A stretch of 64,000 nucleotides of DNA. Source: Spirodela intermedia. Taxonomy: Eukaryota > Streptophyta > Magnoliopsida > Alismatales > Araceae. Below are positions 13,001-24,385 of the stretch, one piece after another. The stretch covers positions 1,313,001 to 1,377,000 of the forward strand of contig LR746278.1 in the NCBI GenBank assembly GCA_902729315.2. Reading direction: 5' to 3'. The notes beneath the pieces were generated by a model. The model worked only from the letters and a program-made list of their open reading frames with translations. It did not search any database and was not told the origin of the DNA. Positions within the stretch are counted from its first letter, which is position 1. Every line of letters begins with the position of its first letter. The position numbers were made by a program, and so were the translations under genes.

Positions 13001-16000
13001 TGACAAATTTATATGCTTTTTTGTCTATGATTATGTGGACTAATAGTCAAACTTTCCCAGCAATAAGGTACACTTCCCCAGGGTGAATAATGAATTGAAG
13101 TTCTTCAAGAAATGAATTTGGCATCCCAGGGCATTGAATATGGGAAATGCTTTCGTATATTTAAACGAAAATTACCACAGAAAAGAAATCAAAGCAGCCT
13201 CCAAGATATAGCACCAAATGGGGTAACGCTACTAGGCGGAAGGCATTTGTATCTCTCATGTGGCAAGGCGACTTCTACCATAATGGATTGCGAAGAGACA
13301 ACTACTTATCTGACTGAGGAGGAAAATCCAGTGATGAATCAAGGACAAAAGGATGCCATCTTGGGTAATAGGTTTTCAGACCAGCATACTTCAGAATTTT
13401 CGAGGCGGAGGATATAGAGCGAGATTATAAAAAAGGCGAGGATTCAGATATTGAAAAAAATGCTTGAACTGGTGTTACAAGTTTCTGTGGATACAAGCCT
13501 AATGACAGGTTTATTTTCGAGGAATATCAGTAAAACATTGGAGACTATTGAGATAGATATCCAATTGAAATATAAAACTATTGCTGGATTAACATCTCGT
13601 GTATTACCTGACCATGCACATCACCACAGACTGTAAAATGAGTTCCATCTTCCACGGTTATATCAACGAGAGAAGGCAGAGCTTGAAGCATTTTCCGAGT
13701 TTGCAAAACTATCTGATAGGCATATCTGTACAAGACAATATGAAAAGATTTCATGAATTAATCGGACTAAGCTTCAAGACAGAATGTGGGATGACACTTT
13801 GATAGTTACGAACCGCTTATGCAGGGATTTCTGGTTCCTAAAATCATCAATCATTTTCTTCACAAAGTCCAGAGTTACCACGTCTCCTTCTATTCTTGCA
13901 CCAGCATACTGAGGCTCAACATCTAGTCGCAAAGAAAAAGAATCTTGTGAGACACTAACGGAGACAGCATTCAAAAGAGGTCGTCACATTCCATCTAACA
14001 CGGATTACATTACGTGGAAGGAAAAAATGGCGGAATTTAAGATACTATTACTGGTACAAAAAATCGTGCACAAGATGCTATTCTGATATAATGAGCCAAA
14101 GTAGAAGTTAATCGACATTTATCTATGATATTACTACGTTATATAGAGAAGTTTGTTGCTAATAATTGACTATTGGAAGAGATTAGTCTAAGCACAAGTA
14201 GTATCTTTGGCTCGACACATGTTAATTACTTCAGACTTGACTAGACAATAGAGTGGAATCAATGCTCAACATCTTAAGAAATGATCTATCCAGACGACCA
14301 CATTAACAAGACAATCAAGGGAACACGATGCTTGTGAGGGGCAAACTGTTAGATTGTCAGATGGAGGGAGGCAGTGGATAATAATCAAACAGGTATATCA
14401 ATTCTTATTGCATCATGCGACCTACTTGAGTTTCTAGATTGGATGGGCCCGGGTCAATCCGGATTACCGATCCAATTCTGAGTTCTGGGTGTTGAAAGAT
14501 ACTTTTTAGGGAGATTAAGTGATCAAATGTATTCCTAAATAAAATAAATTTCCACAAAAAAAGCATTACGAGCTTTCAACAAGAGATGTAATAAATCATC
14601 TTCCACATCAGCACAACAGAGAAACTATGATGATAGAGAGGAGGGGTGGGGGAGGGGTTACAATTCAGAATCAGATACTACCTATCGAATGAAAATCAAT
14701 AGAATCAGCTACCGACGGTCTTGATGCATCATCCACAGCAATTGCTTCCTCAAAGCGGATCTTTTGCACAGCTTTCTCACATTCCTTCAACTTCTTAGCG
14801 GCATCTGGATCATTTGGGCAGATCCTTTTCAACTGAATGCATCACATATTAATGAGATCATATTTTATCCTTATGGGAATTCACATGAAGAATTATCAAC
14901 ACCTGAAGTGAAGCACATGTATAATAAAAGAAATGATGCAACAACAAGATCTTATTTGTAACAAGTAATTTTATTAGCAGGTTAATTGGTCACATTTATC
15001 TGTTGTGTGTTGGATTAGTATTATTCTGGACAAGGGAAAATCATCCATTGAATCAGAATTTGACGATAATATGCACTAAATGATAAAAGGCAGGAAAGTA
15101 GATAAAAAATAGAAGATTTGGAATAGTTTTGGAACATGAGATAAAAAAGAGGCAAAAATAGAACCAGGGAAACTACCATAATCCATTTAATATGTAATTA
15201 CCAATGTCATATGTACTTAAAACCTGCAAAGGTCCTTTAGAAGGTGCCTGAATTTCTTGAAAAAGTATAAAGAAGAAGGCAGGAAAAGCTGGAGACTAGC
15301 TCCTCCATCAGGGGAGTAGAATCAGAATACAAAAGGGTATCAGATCCAACAGCCCATGCCACTCCATATAATTTTCCATATTTAGCTTCAAAAACAAAAA
15401 GGTACTCTAGCATCAACTATTACACCCCTCACAGAAGAGTCATTATCTTCCCTGAAACTTATAATATTTCCCGCCATCAATGCACTTTAATATTTGGTTG
15501 TGTCAATTATCTAAACTTCCATCTGGTTTCTTCTTTTTTTTTTTAATAAAAACTCGAAAAAATAGGATTCATGCAAATGTAAGTCGTTATAAATTGCAAT
15601 GCCCATATAACACAAACTCAATCAAGCAGGTTTCTTCGTGAAACAATAGTCGTTATACATTGGCATGAATCCTATTTTTTCGAGTTTTTATTAAAAAAAA
15701 GAAGAAGAAACCAGATGGAAGTTTAGATAATTGCAATGCCCATATAACACAAACTCAATCAAGCAGGTTTCTTCGTGAAACAATAGTCGATCAGCTAATG
15801 TTGAGCGGCACATTGTCTTCGGTAAACTTTTATTAAAAAGAATTACGAAATAACAAGAAACATGTTCTTAGTCTGAGATCACATAAGTAGGAAGCACACT
15901 AGTACGGTGGGCACCTGTTGGAAATCTTTCAAGGCTTCCTTGAATTTCCCCATTGCAAGGTAGGCAGCACCTCTCCTATAATAACCCTGTCAAATATGAA

Positions 16001-16544
16001 AATTAACTTTCCAGGTCAATTTAAAAACCTACATGCGAGGTTAATATGAACAGCAGTTGGAACACATGCCTTAGAGTACTTAGGATCAACTTCAATAGCC
16101 TTGGTTGCATCCTGCACGGCACTTCCATACTCCTCAAGTTTAGTATGGGCAAATGCACGGTTTGCCCAATAGACAGCATTTAGGCCATTCAGTTCAATTG
16201 CTTGACTATACAGATCGACAGCTTGGAAAAATCTGTGAGCTGAAAACAATCAACAATATCCCAGATCATTAGAAAAAAATGGCATGAACAAAACAATATA
16301 AAAATTCCTTTAAGGCCGAACGATAGAATAGAGACAGCACCAATGGTATGGTGCTTAAGGATACTAAGCAGCACATTCATGCCAGCTTAAAACATCGGGA
16401 AATTACCTCTTTATTATGAATTGATAGAATGAACCCTTATGGCGGAAAAAAGATTAATCAATTCTAGTTACCTTTAAATGCTTCATTAGCCTGAAGCTTG
16501 AATCCTTCTGCACGTTCAAGGTCTGACTCTGAAGCGTCCCCCAT
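10068..16544 (-). CDS. PP5: Serine/threonine protein phosphatase 5 with N-terminal TPR domain (483 aa, 12 exons)
   Basis: Exons in transcript order are 16472-16544, 16070-16239, 15915-15986, 14682-14832, 13814-13922, 13608-13725, 12632-12779, 11206-11454, 10857-10982, 10660-10760, 10388-10462 and 10068-10127. They total 483 residues, against 484 in my memory of Arabidopsis PP5. Residues 10-115 are three TPR repeats ([39 protein letters not shown]), which bind HSP90. The PPP catalytic core has GDVHG at 226-230, GDFVDRG at 255-261 and GNHE at 287-290, giving the two-metal site, followed by the C-terminal SAPNYCDQ and the final [19 protein letters not shown]5 dephosphorylates phytochromes and chaperone clients. 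Intron 2 (15987-16069) begins GC instead of GT. Plants also make a longer membrane isoform by alternative splicing; I did not find that extra exon. Confidence 0.96.
15504..15789. repeat. Nested inverted and direct duplication in PP5 intron 3
   Basis: A segment of about 71 bases (15504-15574) reappears reverse-complemented at 15663-15733. A 59-base segment (15594-15652) reappears in direct orientation, with no mismatch that I can see, at 15731-15789. The two duplicated pieces abut at TTG. This lies wholly inside the intron between exons 3 and 4 of PP5. Confidence 0.85.
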
Positions 16545-18277
16545 ACTGAGTATCAAATGTAATATATATCAGGCTTCCAAATAACTATTAGCGCAAATAA
16601 ATGCATCATTCACGAACAAAAAAAAACCTCAGTCCGACCCAAATAAAGAATAACTAAAACGTTGACGAGAAATAGATAGAATTCAAAAGTAGCTATCTTG
16701 AAGCTAAAAAAAGGAAATTAACTCAAACAAAGGCACACATCTTTCTAAAGACAACGTGTTTGATAGGTACTCCGATAGGTAAAACCAACAATAGATGGAG
16801 GCATACATATCTAGTAAATGAGGGCATGAAGAACCGTGACAAGTAGGGGATGTATCCAAACAGAACTTGAAACTCATCTTTGTCCCATAGATACAAACTT
16901 AACGACAGAAAAGCAATCGGAAATGTCGAAAGCATACAGTCGCTATTTAAATGAGTAAATGAAAGGAATAACGATTACGGCCCAGGTCCCTACTGGGCAT
17001 CGAGTATGAAAATTTCGCACAGTCCCAGCAATACTGCGCGGATCGCTCAAGGAACCGGCGGGATAGAGAAGGACTGAACAAGAATGGGAAGAATCAGAAT
17101 CCGCGAAGAAGTTCAGCGATTAAGAAAACGGCTCGTAAAAATCCTGCAGCCACTCCCGTAACCCAAGGCTTAATAAACTAGTGTGGAGGGACGGCTCACC
17201 CGACTGAATGGCAGTCAAAATAACTCTAAGCTGCGAAACACGGGTGATACGCTCGGGGAAGATCTTCTACAGGGAAATATTTCCGCGATGAAAAACCCTA
17301 ATCTTGCGAAGGGATTTATCTACCCCGACTAAGAAAGCCTAATGCCAGAGGAGCTCTAATCGAGTCGCCGCCAACACCTACGGCCTAAATAAGGCGGCCC
17401 AGGAGCTCCGCGCCGGGCGCACAACGCCCCGGAGCACCGAGAGTCGCGAGTCTCGTGATAAGATACACGTGGCGCGCTCGTGAATCCGGCGTTGTGCACC
17501 GCGGCGTAGAAGCTCTGTGGACATAAGCTTCGGCGAGGAAACACCAATCGAATGCACTTCCGTCTTCTGGAATCTAAAAGTCAATGGCTGACTTCTCCTA
17601 AGACCTTAACCAGGCTTGAAACAATCCGGTCCAAAAGTCCAAAGACACTTTCACTACCGCATGACATCCCAGAGCAATACCAGCCATATTACCAACGCTT
17701 GATTATTTGCTTACCAGGAATGTGGGTCCCAGCATCACTAAGCCAAAAATCTCCACACCATCACGGTCAAACATTCAAGCACTCCAAGAATGTGATAAAG
17801 TCAAAAGGAAAAATCAAAAAATCTTAGAAAAAACTAAGCACTTTACCCTTCATTCTCCCAACAGAGGTTATTCAGCATACAACATATTCATAACAACAGA
17901 AACGTGGGCACTACCCAGGAGGGGAGATGACCCCGACAAACAACCTGAGGAGAACTGGAATTCCAGATGGGAGATGATGGTGGTGGTGGTAAGGACAATT
18001 CTCCAGACTCGCCATGACATCAGGTATCCCCGCAGGGCTGAAGGGGACCCCCATCAGCAGGCCTCTGGGCTCCAAAACCCAGAGAAGATCTGAGCCGAGA
18101 ACTGCTCTTCAAGCTGCTGCCTCTCCATGGCAAGGACCAAGCAAGCACAACCAGGCCAGACCCACCTGACAGCCGACCATGGGGCAGCCAGTACAGAGGC
18201 AGGTGGATCCGGGGCCAGGGATTAGAGGCCATCCAGGACGCAATGATGGTGCCACCTTTAACTTCCATGTGGGTTCT
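16545..18277. other. Intergenic: PP5 promoter/5' UTR and BBX22 3' region
   Basis: Both genes lie on the minus strand, so this stretch holds the PP5 upstream region (lower half) and the BBX22 3' UTR (upper part). A G-box core CACGTG lies at 17466-17471, about 920 bases upstream of the PP5 start codon. Open frames at 17552-18093 (+) and 18020-18268 (-) have no family resemblance and look accidental. Confidence 0.5.
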
Positions 18278-20425
18278 TCAGCGTGGTCTCTGGCGCTTCA
18301 TGGAGCTAGCACCTTGCCGGCACTGCTGAGTATCCTCGCAAGATGAGGCACACACATCGGGCACAAATGCAGTGTGATCAGCGAGAGTATGACTCCAGGA
18401 GTTCCTTGACCAGTTGAGTCCCGAGGCTGTGGGTGGGGATGGGATCTCGGGTACTGTCCACTGAACCTCAGGCACCTGGCTAACAGAGTCGACCTCCAGT
18501 TCCTCACAGGCTGGGTGGTAGATTGGGGAGCCCTCTGAGTTCCCAAGCTTTCCACTGTCACCCTATTGAATAACATATGAGGAGAAAAAGGATTAATGCT
18601 TGATTAAGGGGTCTGCAAACTCATAAATTTTAAATCGGTCAACTTCAAAAATAATTTTATTTTTTAGTTAAATGGGTTTACTTCTGATTGCAGTTTTGTA
18701 TGGATCAAGTAGCTAAGAAAAGGTCCGTGGATTTTAAAGAAAGAACATCTATCCTGGGCATCAAATAGTTTTCCATAATTGATTTCCAAATTAGAGGGAG
18801 AAAGAGAATGACCGATGACGGTCCACTTCGTACCTTGGAAGATTCATTAACTGTGAACCCATAATTGTGGCCATAATCAGCTCCAAAGAACTCGTCGAAT
18901 TGCCAGTCGGTGATGCCCCCAGTCAGAAGGGTGCCAGTTGATGGAGCTCTGTTGTCTGCTTGACTTCCTGCCCAGCCCACTTGACTGGGAACCGTTTCCT
19001 TGTTTTCACCAGAATATGTTGTGGATGAGCTTCTCTTCGGTAGGGATTTAACCACCAATGGACTCCGCTGCTGCTCAGCAAAGGATAGAGTCGACTCAGC
19101 AGGTTCGGTGCCCACTCTCACCCCTGTAAGCAGGAATCTTCGATGGGCCGACACATGGAGGTTCATGCTGTGTATGGAGATGTCGCATTCCTGGCATAGC
19201 AGGGCTCGATCCTCCAGACAAAAGAAGTAGCCTGCGGCTTCCTGGAATTACACAACAAGATCTGAGTAAACATAAGCGCCAAATCATGATAAGATGAGTA
19301 AATTTCATTATACTGCACTCAAGACCATGGGGGCGCATGCTGAGCCTCATACCATAAATAAATATTTTCATAAAGATAGCTCATTTGCTCATGATCTTTG
19401 GAAAGCTGGACATTTCTGGCTGGAAAATTAGGATATTGAATATAATCCAGGTTTTAGATATGTCTTTCACGCACCCACTGCCATACCAAATCAAGTATCA
19501 ATCTTTTAGATATGCCTAATTTTTGGTAACTTTCAAACAAATGTAAGAATTTAACCAACACGTAAATTGCAGCTCCTGAATGGGGATGAGATGATGAATC
19601 AAAAATGGGTGAACTTTCTACAAAGTCCTAATAGAGGATGCCAAATCCCCCCAACCCATGTGAGAATGAGATTTGGTCAACCGATCTGCGATTACACTAG
19701 AGGATAATATCCACTCTCAGAGGCCCCAGTTAGATCCAAAAATATGGTTCACTAGCTTCCTCTTCCCAAAAATCGAAGTATAACAATCCAACTTAAATCA
19801 AATTTGAACCAAGGCTCCCAAATTCATTAAACCAATCTCAGAACCCGCTAATAGATCATTTCCATAACAATAACCCAGACTCATAAACCACTAAAAGATG
19901 AAAACAAAGGGTTCCCTGCTCTGTGTTCGTTGTTTGCTTCCTCGACGTGACTTTGAACGTTGAAAGCCTATGAAAGGGTTGACTTGGAGATACGAAAAAA
20001 ACGCTATCCGCTTCTAAAAATTGCCCGTCTTCATCCAATCACGAAAAAAATATGAAGAAAAGATGGTATGTAATCGCGAGTAAACTTATTCCCCAGTTGT
20101 TCCCCAATCAATCTGGAGAAAAAAACATCAAATCAATCTGGAAACTATATATTTAACTCCAACCCAAGACTTATACTCCCAAAGCGACCGGGTGGGACGA
20201 GTTGGTGAGCAATAGAGAAGCAAGCGTCAAAGCACAGACCTGGCAGATGTCGCACTTGGGGACCTGGGAGGAGGCGGCGGCCGTGAGGGGCACCCTCTGG
20301 TGCTTCCCCGCCAGCTTGTTGGCCGCGTGGACCTTCTCGTCGCACGCCAAGCACAGCGCCGCCTCGTCGGCGCAACACAACACCTTCGCCTCCGCCGCCT
20401 CGCAGACGTTGCACTGTATCTTCAT
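18278..20425 (-). CDS. BBX22: Double B-box zinc-finger factor LZF1/BBX22 type (292 aa, 3 exons)
   Basis: Exons 20240-20425, 18834-19241 and 18278-18562 join in phase 0 to 292 residues (Arabidopsis LZF1 is about 299). B-box 1 has C5, C8, C17, D20, C25, C28, H33 and H42. B-box 2 begins at C58 and C61 and continues across the first intron ([15 protein letters not shown]), then [12 protein letters not shown]. Distinctive LZF1 signatures are [26 protein letters not shown], the mid-protein [11 protein letters not shown], and near the end [15 protein letters not shown] and FVPD. The tail KRQRPR is a likely nuclear signal. LZF1/BBX22 acts with HY5 in light-driven seedling development, chlorophyll and anthocyanin accumulation, and is degraded through COP1. 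The upstream region contains several G-boxes. BBX20/21 are less likely because their second B-box reads differently. Confidence 0.94.
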
Positions 20426-22563
20426 CCTCGCAAGATTACCAGCACCCGCGGCGGAAGGAAGCCTCCAAAACCCAACCGGAGCCGCCGCCTCCCTTTCTCG
20501 GATCGTCGCCCGGATCAGTCAATGCCCTCCGCGATATCGCCGTCTTCGAACGGCCTCACGGCAGACGACGAGGAACACCCAGCTGTCTTATAGTTTCCAG
20601 GATTTTTCAGACAGCTTATGGATCCCCGCGGGCTGCCCACCGTACAATTTGGACCTTTTCTGTATTCTCAGTAGATATTATTCCCGAAACTTTACTTATT
20701 ATTATTTACTTAAAACCCCGGTTTATTACTTATTATTTGTTTCCGGGCCATTTTATTCTATTTTAAAATACATTTATACCCCATTTGTTTAAAACAATAA
20801 TGTACAGACCGCCGCGTTTAACAAATATAAAAATGACCATGAAATCGTATATTATCCGGATCAAAGTGGTTTGACCATCGCGTAAACCGTTGACCTGGAC
20901 GTCTCAGGTGGTGTATTTTTCATTATGTATTGTATTATTATTTCCAAAAACTAATTTAGCTCTTGTGGCGGAGAATCTTTCCACGTGACTAATGGGATCT
21001 AAAAGCGCCGGTAGGAGATATTTTCTGTGCTGAGGACCGTTAGTATCTTCTCGCCTCGATGTGTCCGCCCACCGCTCACGTGGTCCACGCCCCACCTGAC
21101 GATTCGGCAAGTCCATCGACTTTGGCCGCCGCCGCCCCTCCGCGTGAGCCTCGTTCAGCTCCATGTGGCGGTGACTCAGCTGATGCCCGAACGGGTGGCC
21201 CGTGAGTTTGGCTCTGAAAATATCTTGCCAACCTGAAAGTATGTCGGCGGGTTCTCTTAGGTCAACGCGGCTGCTTTTGATGGCATGAGTGGTGGGCCCA
21301 CCGAGTCCACGTGTACTAGATCATTGGAGCCTATTCCTCTCAACTGGCCTGCAAACATTGGAAGCCCGATACAAGACGGGCTGTCCATTTAATTAAAATT
21401 AGAGGCCATTAATATCGGAGTAGTTCTTAGGCAACGGGCCCATCGCGTCAACCCGGAATGATACGTGGCCAGTACGCGTGTACAACTGAACTGTCCACGC
21501 ATTTCGCAGACGTGTCACGCATGCCTTGGTTCAGTCTGTTCCACGTGGACCCACCGGTTTTTTACTTTTTTCAGGAGGGCGATGGTTCTTTGTTGCTGAC
21601 GTGTCACTCGGAGGCCCCGCCAGCCCACCTCCGGGAGGGGGACCGGGGGGGGGCGGCGCTTGGCTTTTGGCGCCAAACCGTTATTTCGATTTCGATTTTG
21701 CGTTCTTCTGGTCGGGCTCTCGAACCATATGGTGGGCGGCCCCTGCTGCCAAGGACCTTTCTCTCTCGATTCCTTCCGGAGCGGTAGCCGGAGATCGAGG
21801 CTCCCAGTTCTCGCTATATAGCAGGTCAGGTTCTGTTTCCGATCGATTATCAGCTCCAGCGCTGGAAAGAGGACTAGTGAACTCGCGTTTTATGTATTCC
21901 TCTGTGCGATAAAAATTGCTCAGATGTGCCTCGATTACATTAATTTTTAGGGTTCCGATCGTAATCTCTGGATTTCCAGTCATGTAAACCTTCTGTTTTA
22001 GCCAGATCAATGGAAAGCTCTATGGCATCGAACCTGATCAACTGGTTTTCTATTTTATCTGGATGTTTCGGTTCGTGATGTATATGGTCTCTCCTTCATT
22101 GGGATTTATCTTTTTCTTGCTTGTTGAGTCGATGGCTATGCCCCTCCTATGGTTCCCCAGACGATGTTTTATTTGCCCTAGCTCTAACGGCCTCTGTCGA
22201 AATTTGTGTGGCTACCGTTTTAACGCACGAATTCTAACGTCCTTAATTCAGTCATATTCTGCTATGTCACATGAATTGTTTCGTCACGCAATCCTGGCAT
22301 CTAGTTCTTGATTTGCAATATAACTACCTGCTCGAAATTATCTTTTCCTCTTTCAAAAGTTACCTCCTTAAGTTTGATGCTTCTTTTTGTCTATCGCCAT
22401 ATCAGTCACCGAGCTTGGAACGATGTCTTGATGGAGATTTTATGACCTCTTTATCATTTTTCTAACAGGTTAAATGGAAATTTCTGCTGACGATTGTATC
22501 CGTGCGCAAAATAGTTCATTGTTTCCTAGATACAGTGAACAGTGTTAAAGGTCAAGGCGTGAG
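20426..22563. promoter_or_regulatory. Divergent intergenic region shared by BBX22 (-) and HEI10 (+), with four G-boxes
   Basis: Perfect CACGTG cores lie at 20982-20987, 21077-21082, 21308-21313 and 21542-21547, and further ACGTG cores lie at about 21472 and 21598. G-boxes are bound by HY5, PIF and bZIP factors, and HY5 is known to activate BBX22 in Arabidopsis. A TATA-like CTATAAGA on the minus strand at 20586-20593 sits about 160 bases before the BBX22 ATG. A TATA-like CTATATAG at 21814-21821 may serve HEI10, which would then have a long leader, probably with an intron. Confidence 0.6.
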
Positions 22564-24385
22564 ATGAGGTGTAACGCCTGCTGGCGCGAATTGGAAGGAA
22601 GGGCCATATCAACAACATGTGGTCATCTCTTGTGTATCCTGATGGCAAGTGCATTTGAACTGCTGTTGAGAACCTGCTTTTTTCTAACCGTGATTCTGTT
22701 AGCTTTCACGTCTCAAACTGGAGGTTTATCCGCTTCAATTTATAACCTTGACACATTTCTCAAAAAGGCACGGAAGATGCAGGAAAGATTCTAAGCAATG
22801 ATGCCGCTTGCCCTATATGTGATCAAGTGCTCTCTAAAAGGTCAGCAGTTTTACATACTTTTGATTATACGCTGGAGCTATTTATTTTGTGAGAAAAAAT
22901 TATCCCCTGTAATTAAGGCAAAATGTGAAACGTGCATATACGTCCTAAAAATTACTGTGTTTTTTTCATTGTTATGGGATATTTCATGATGCATTTATAT
23001 GCAATTACCTTTTTTTATAGCCTCATGAAACCAGTGGATATAAATCCCGGCGATGAGTGGATAAATGTAAGGATATTCCACTTGCTGTATCGTGCACATT
23101 TACTTCTTAGTTAAAGTCCAATATTCTATTTTATTTTATGCTGCAGATGGCAATGGCGGGAGTTTCTCCCCAGATATGTATCCTTTGTCTTGGATGATCT
23201 CTTTTTATATATATGAAACCTACAGTACTATTACTTGTGATGAGGCTTTCAGTTCAACATTTCTCAGGAGAAAAACAACAAGATGAGGATCACGAAACAG
23301 AAAGATTTGTCAAAATTCAACTAATATTGCAATTAAATATGTGTTCTCCTTATTAAAAACTAGTGATGAAAAGTGCCTACAAGAGTGTGATGTTCTTCAC
23401 TGGGCAAAAGGAGCTCGAGATGCAATACAAAATGAATAAAATTGTTGGACAGTGTCGGGAGAAGTGTGAGCTCTTGCAAGAAAAATTTAGTGAGAAACTG
23501 GAGCAAGTGCACATGGCATATCAGAAAATGACCAAGAGGTGCCAGATGTTGGAGCAAGAGATGGAGAGTTTGTCCAAGGATAAGCAAGAACTCCAAGAAA
23601 AGTTTGCGGAGAAGTCGAGGTCAGTTCTCCGCAGTTTCAAGAGTATTTTTTTTAAAATCAGCTACCTATGCTATTGGGGATTCCTCTGATCTTTATCTTA
23701 TGATACCAGACAGAAAAGAAAGCTTGATGAGATGTACGATCAACTAAGAAATGAGTACGAATTGCTCAAAAGATCGGCAATTCAACCTGCCGGCAGCTTC
23801 TTCCATAGAGCTGAACCCGACTTCTTCTCTAGCCCCGCCAACGTTAAGGATAATCGCCAGTCCATAAGACAAGGTAATGACATAACAGCATCCATATTGA
23901 ACCAAAACCGTAACTACCTCATGACGATCCTCTCATTCTCCAGAAATTTTTCCTCTGTACATTTTAAGTAAAGTATTGCCTTAAATGCCACACATTGCTC
24001 TCGAATGCTTTGCCATTATCACCTACTTATTTGCTTAGGGTCATTAATCATCATAACTTTGTGTAAGCTTTTACCCGTAAGATCCCCAAGAGGGCCAGAT
24101 GATTTACTTGTCGCAGATCGTTCGGTTTTCATTCCTTACACCCCAGGGCAGAGAGAAGACATGTGGCCTCCACCTAGACAGAAGGCATCCAACTCGGGTC
24201 CGTTCGATCTTTCTGGAGGCTCGCCGGCGAAGCCCGCGCCGGGTCCTCGTGATGCAGCGAGTAGACCTTCCCGGTCCATTTTCGGAACTGGCGTCAGCAA
24301 CCCCTCTGCCACTCTGCGTAATCTCATTATTTCACCAATGAAGCGACCTCAGCTCTCTCGCAGCCGCCCTCACATTTTCACGTAG
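22564..24385 (+). CDS. HEI10: HEI10/ZIP3-like RING protein for meiotic crossovers (302 aa, 7 exons)
   Basis: Exons 22564-22633, 22768-22840, 23021-23066, 23147-23177, 23364-23619, 23710-23873 and 24117-24385 give 302 residues (Arabidopsis HEI10 about 304). The N-terminal RING has C3, C6, C19, H21, C24, D27, C38 and C41 in MRCNACWRELEGRAISTTCGHLLC. It is followed by SLMKPVDINPGDEWIN and MAMAGVSPQIL. A long coiled coil spans about residues 84-185 (EMQYKMNKIVGQCREKCELL and onward). The Ser/Pro-rich tail ends TLRNLIISPMKRPQLSRSRP. HEI10 is a SUMO/ubiquitin-ligase-like ZMM protein that accumulates along the synaptonemal complex and marks class I crossover sites. The last exon could instead start at 24039 or 24099, which are also in phase. 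24117 is chosen because DRSVFIP-TPGQREDMW aligns with the Arabidopsis protein. Confidence 0.95.

Noticed and set aside
13112-13417. 101-codon plus-strand frame
   Set aside because: Antisense within an intron of PP5; composition and content are not protein-like.
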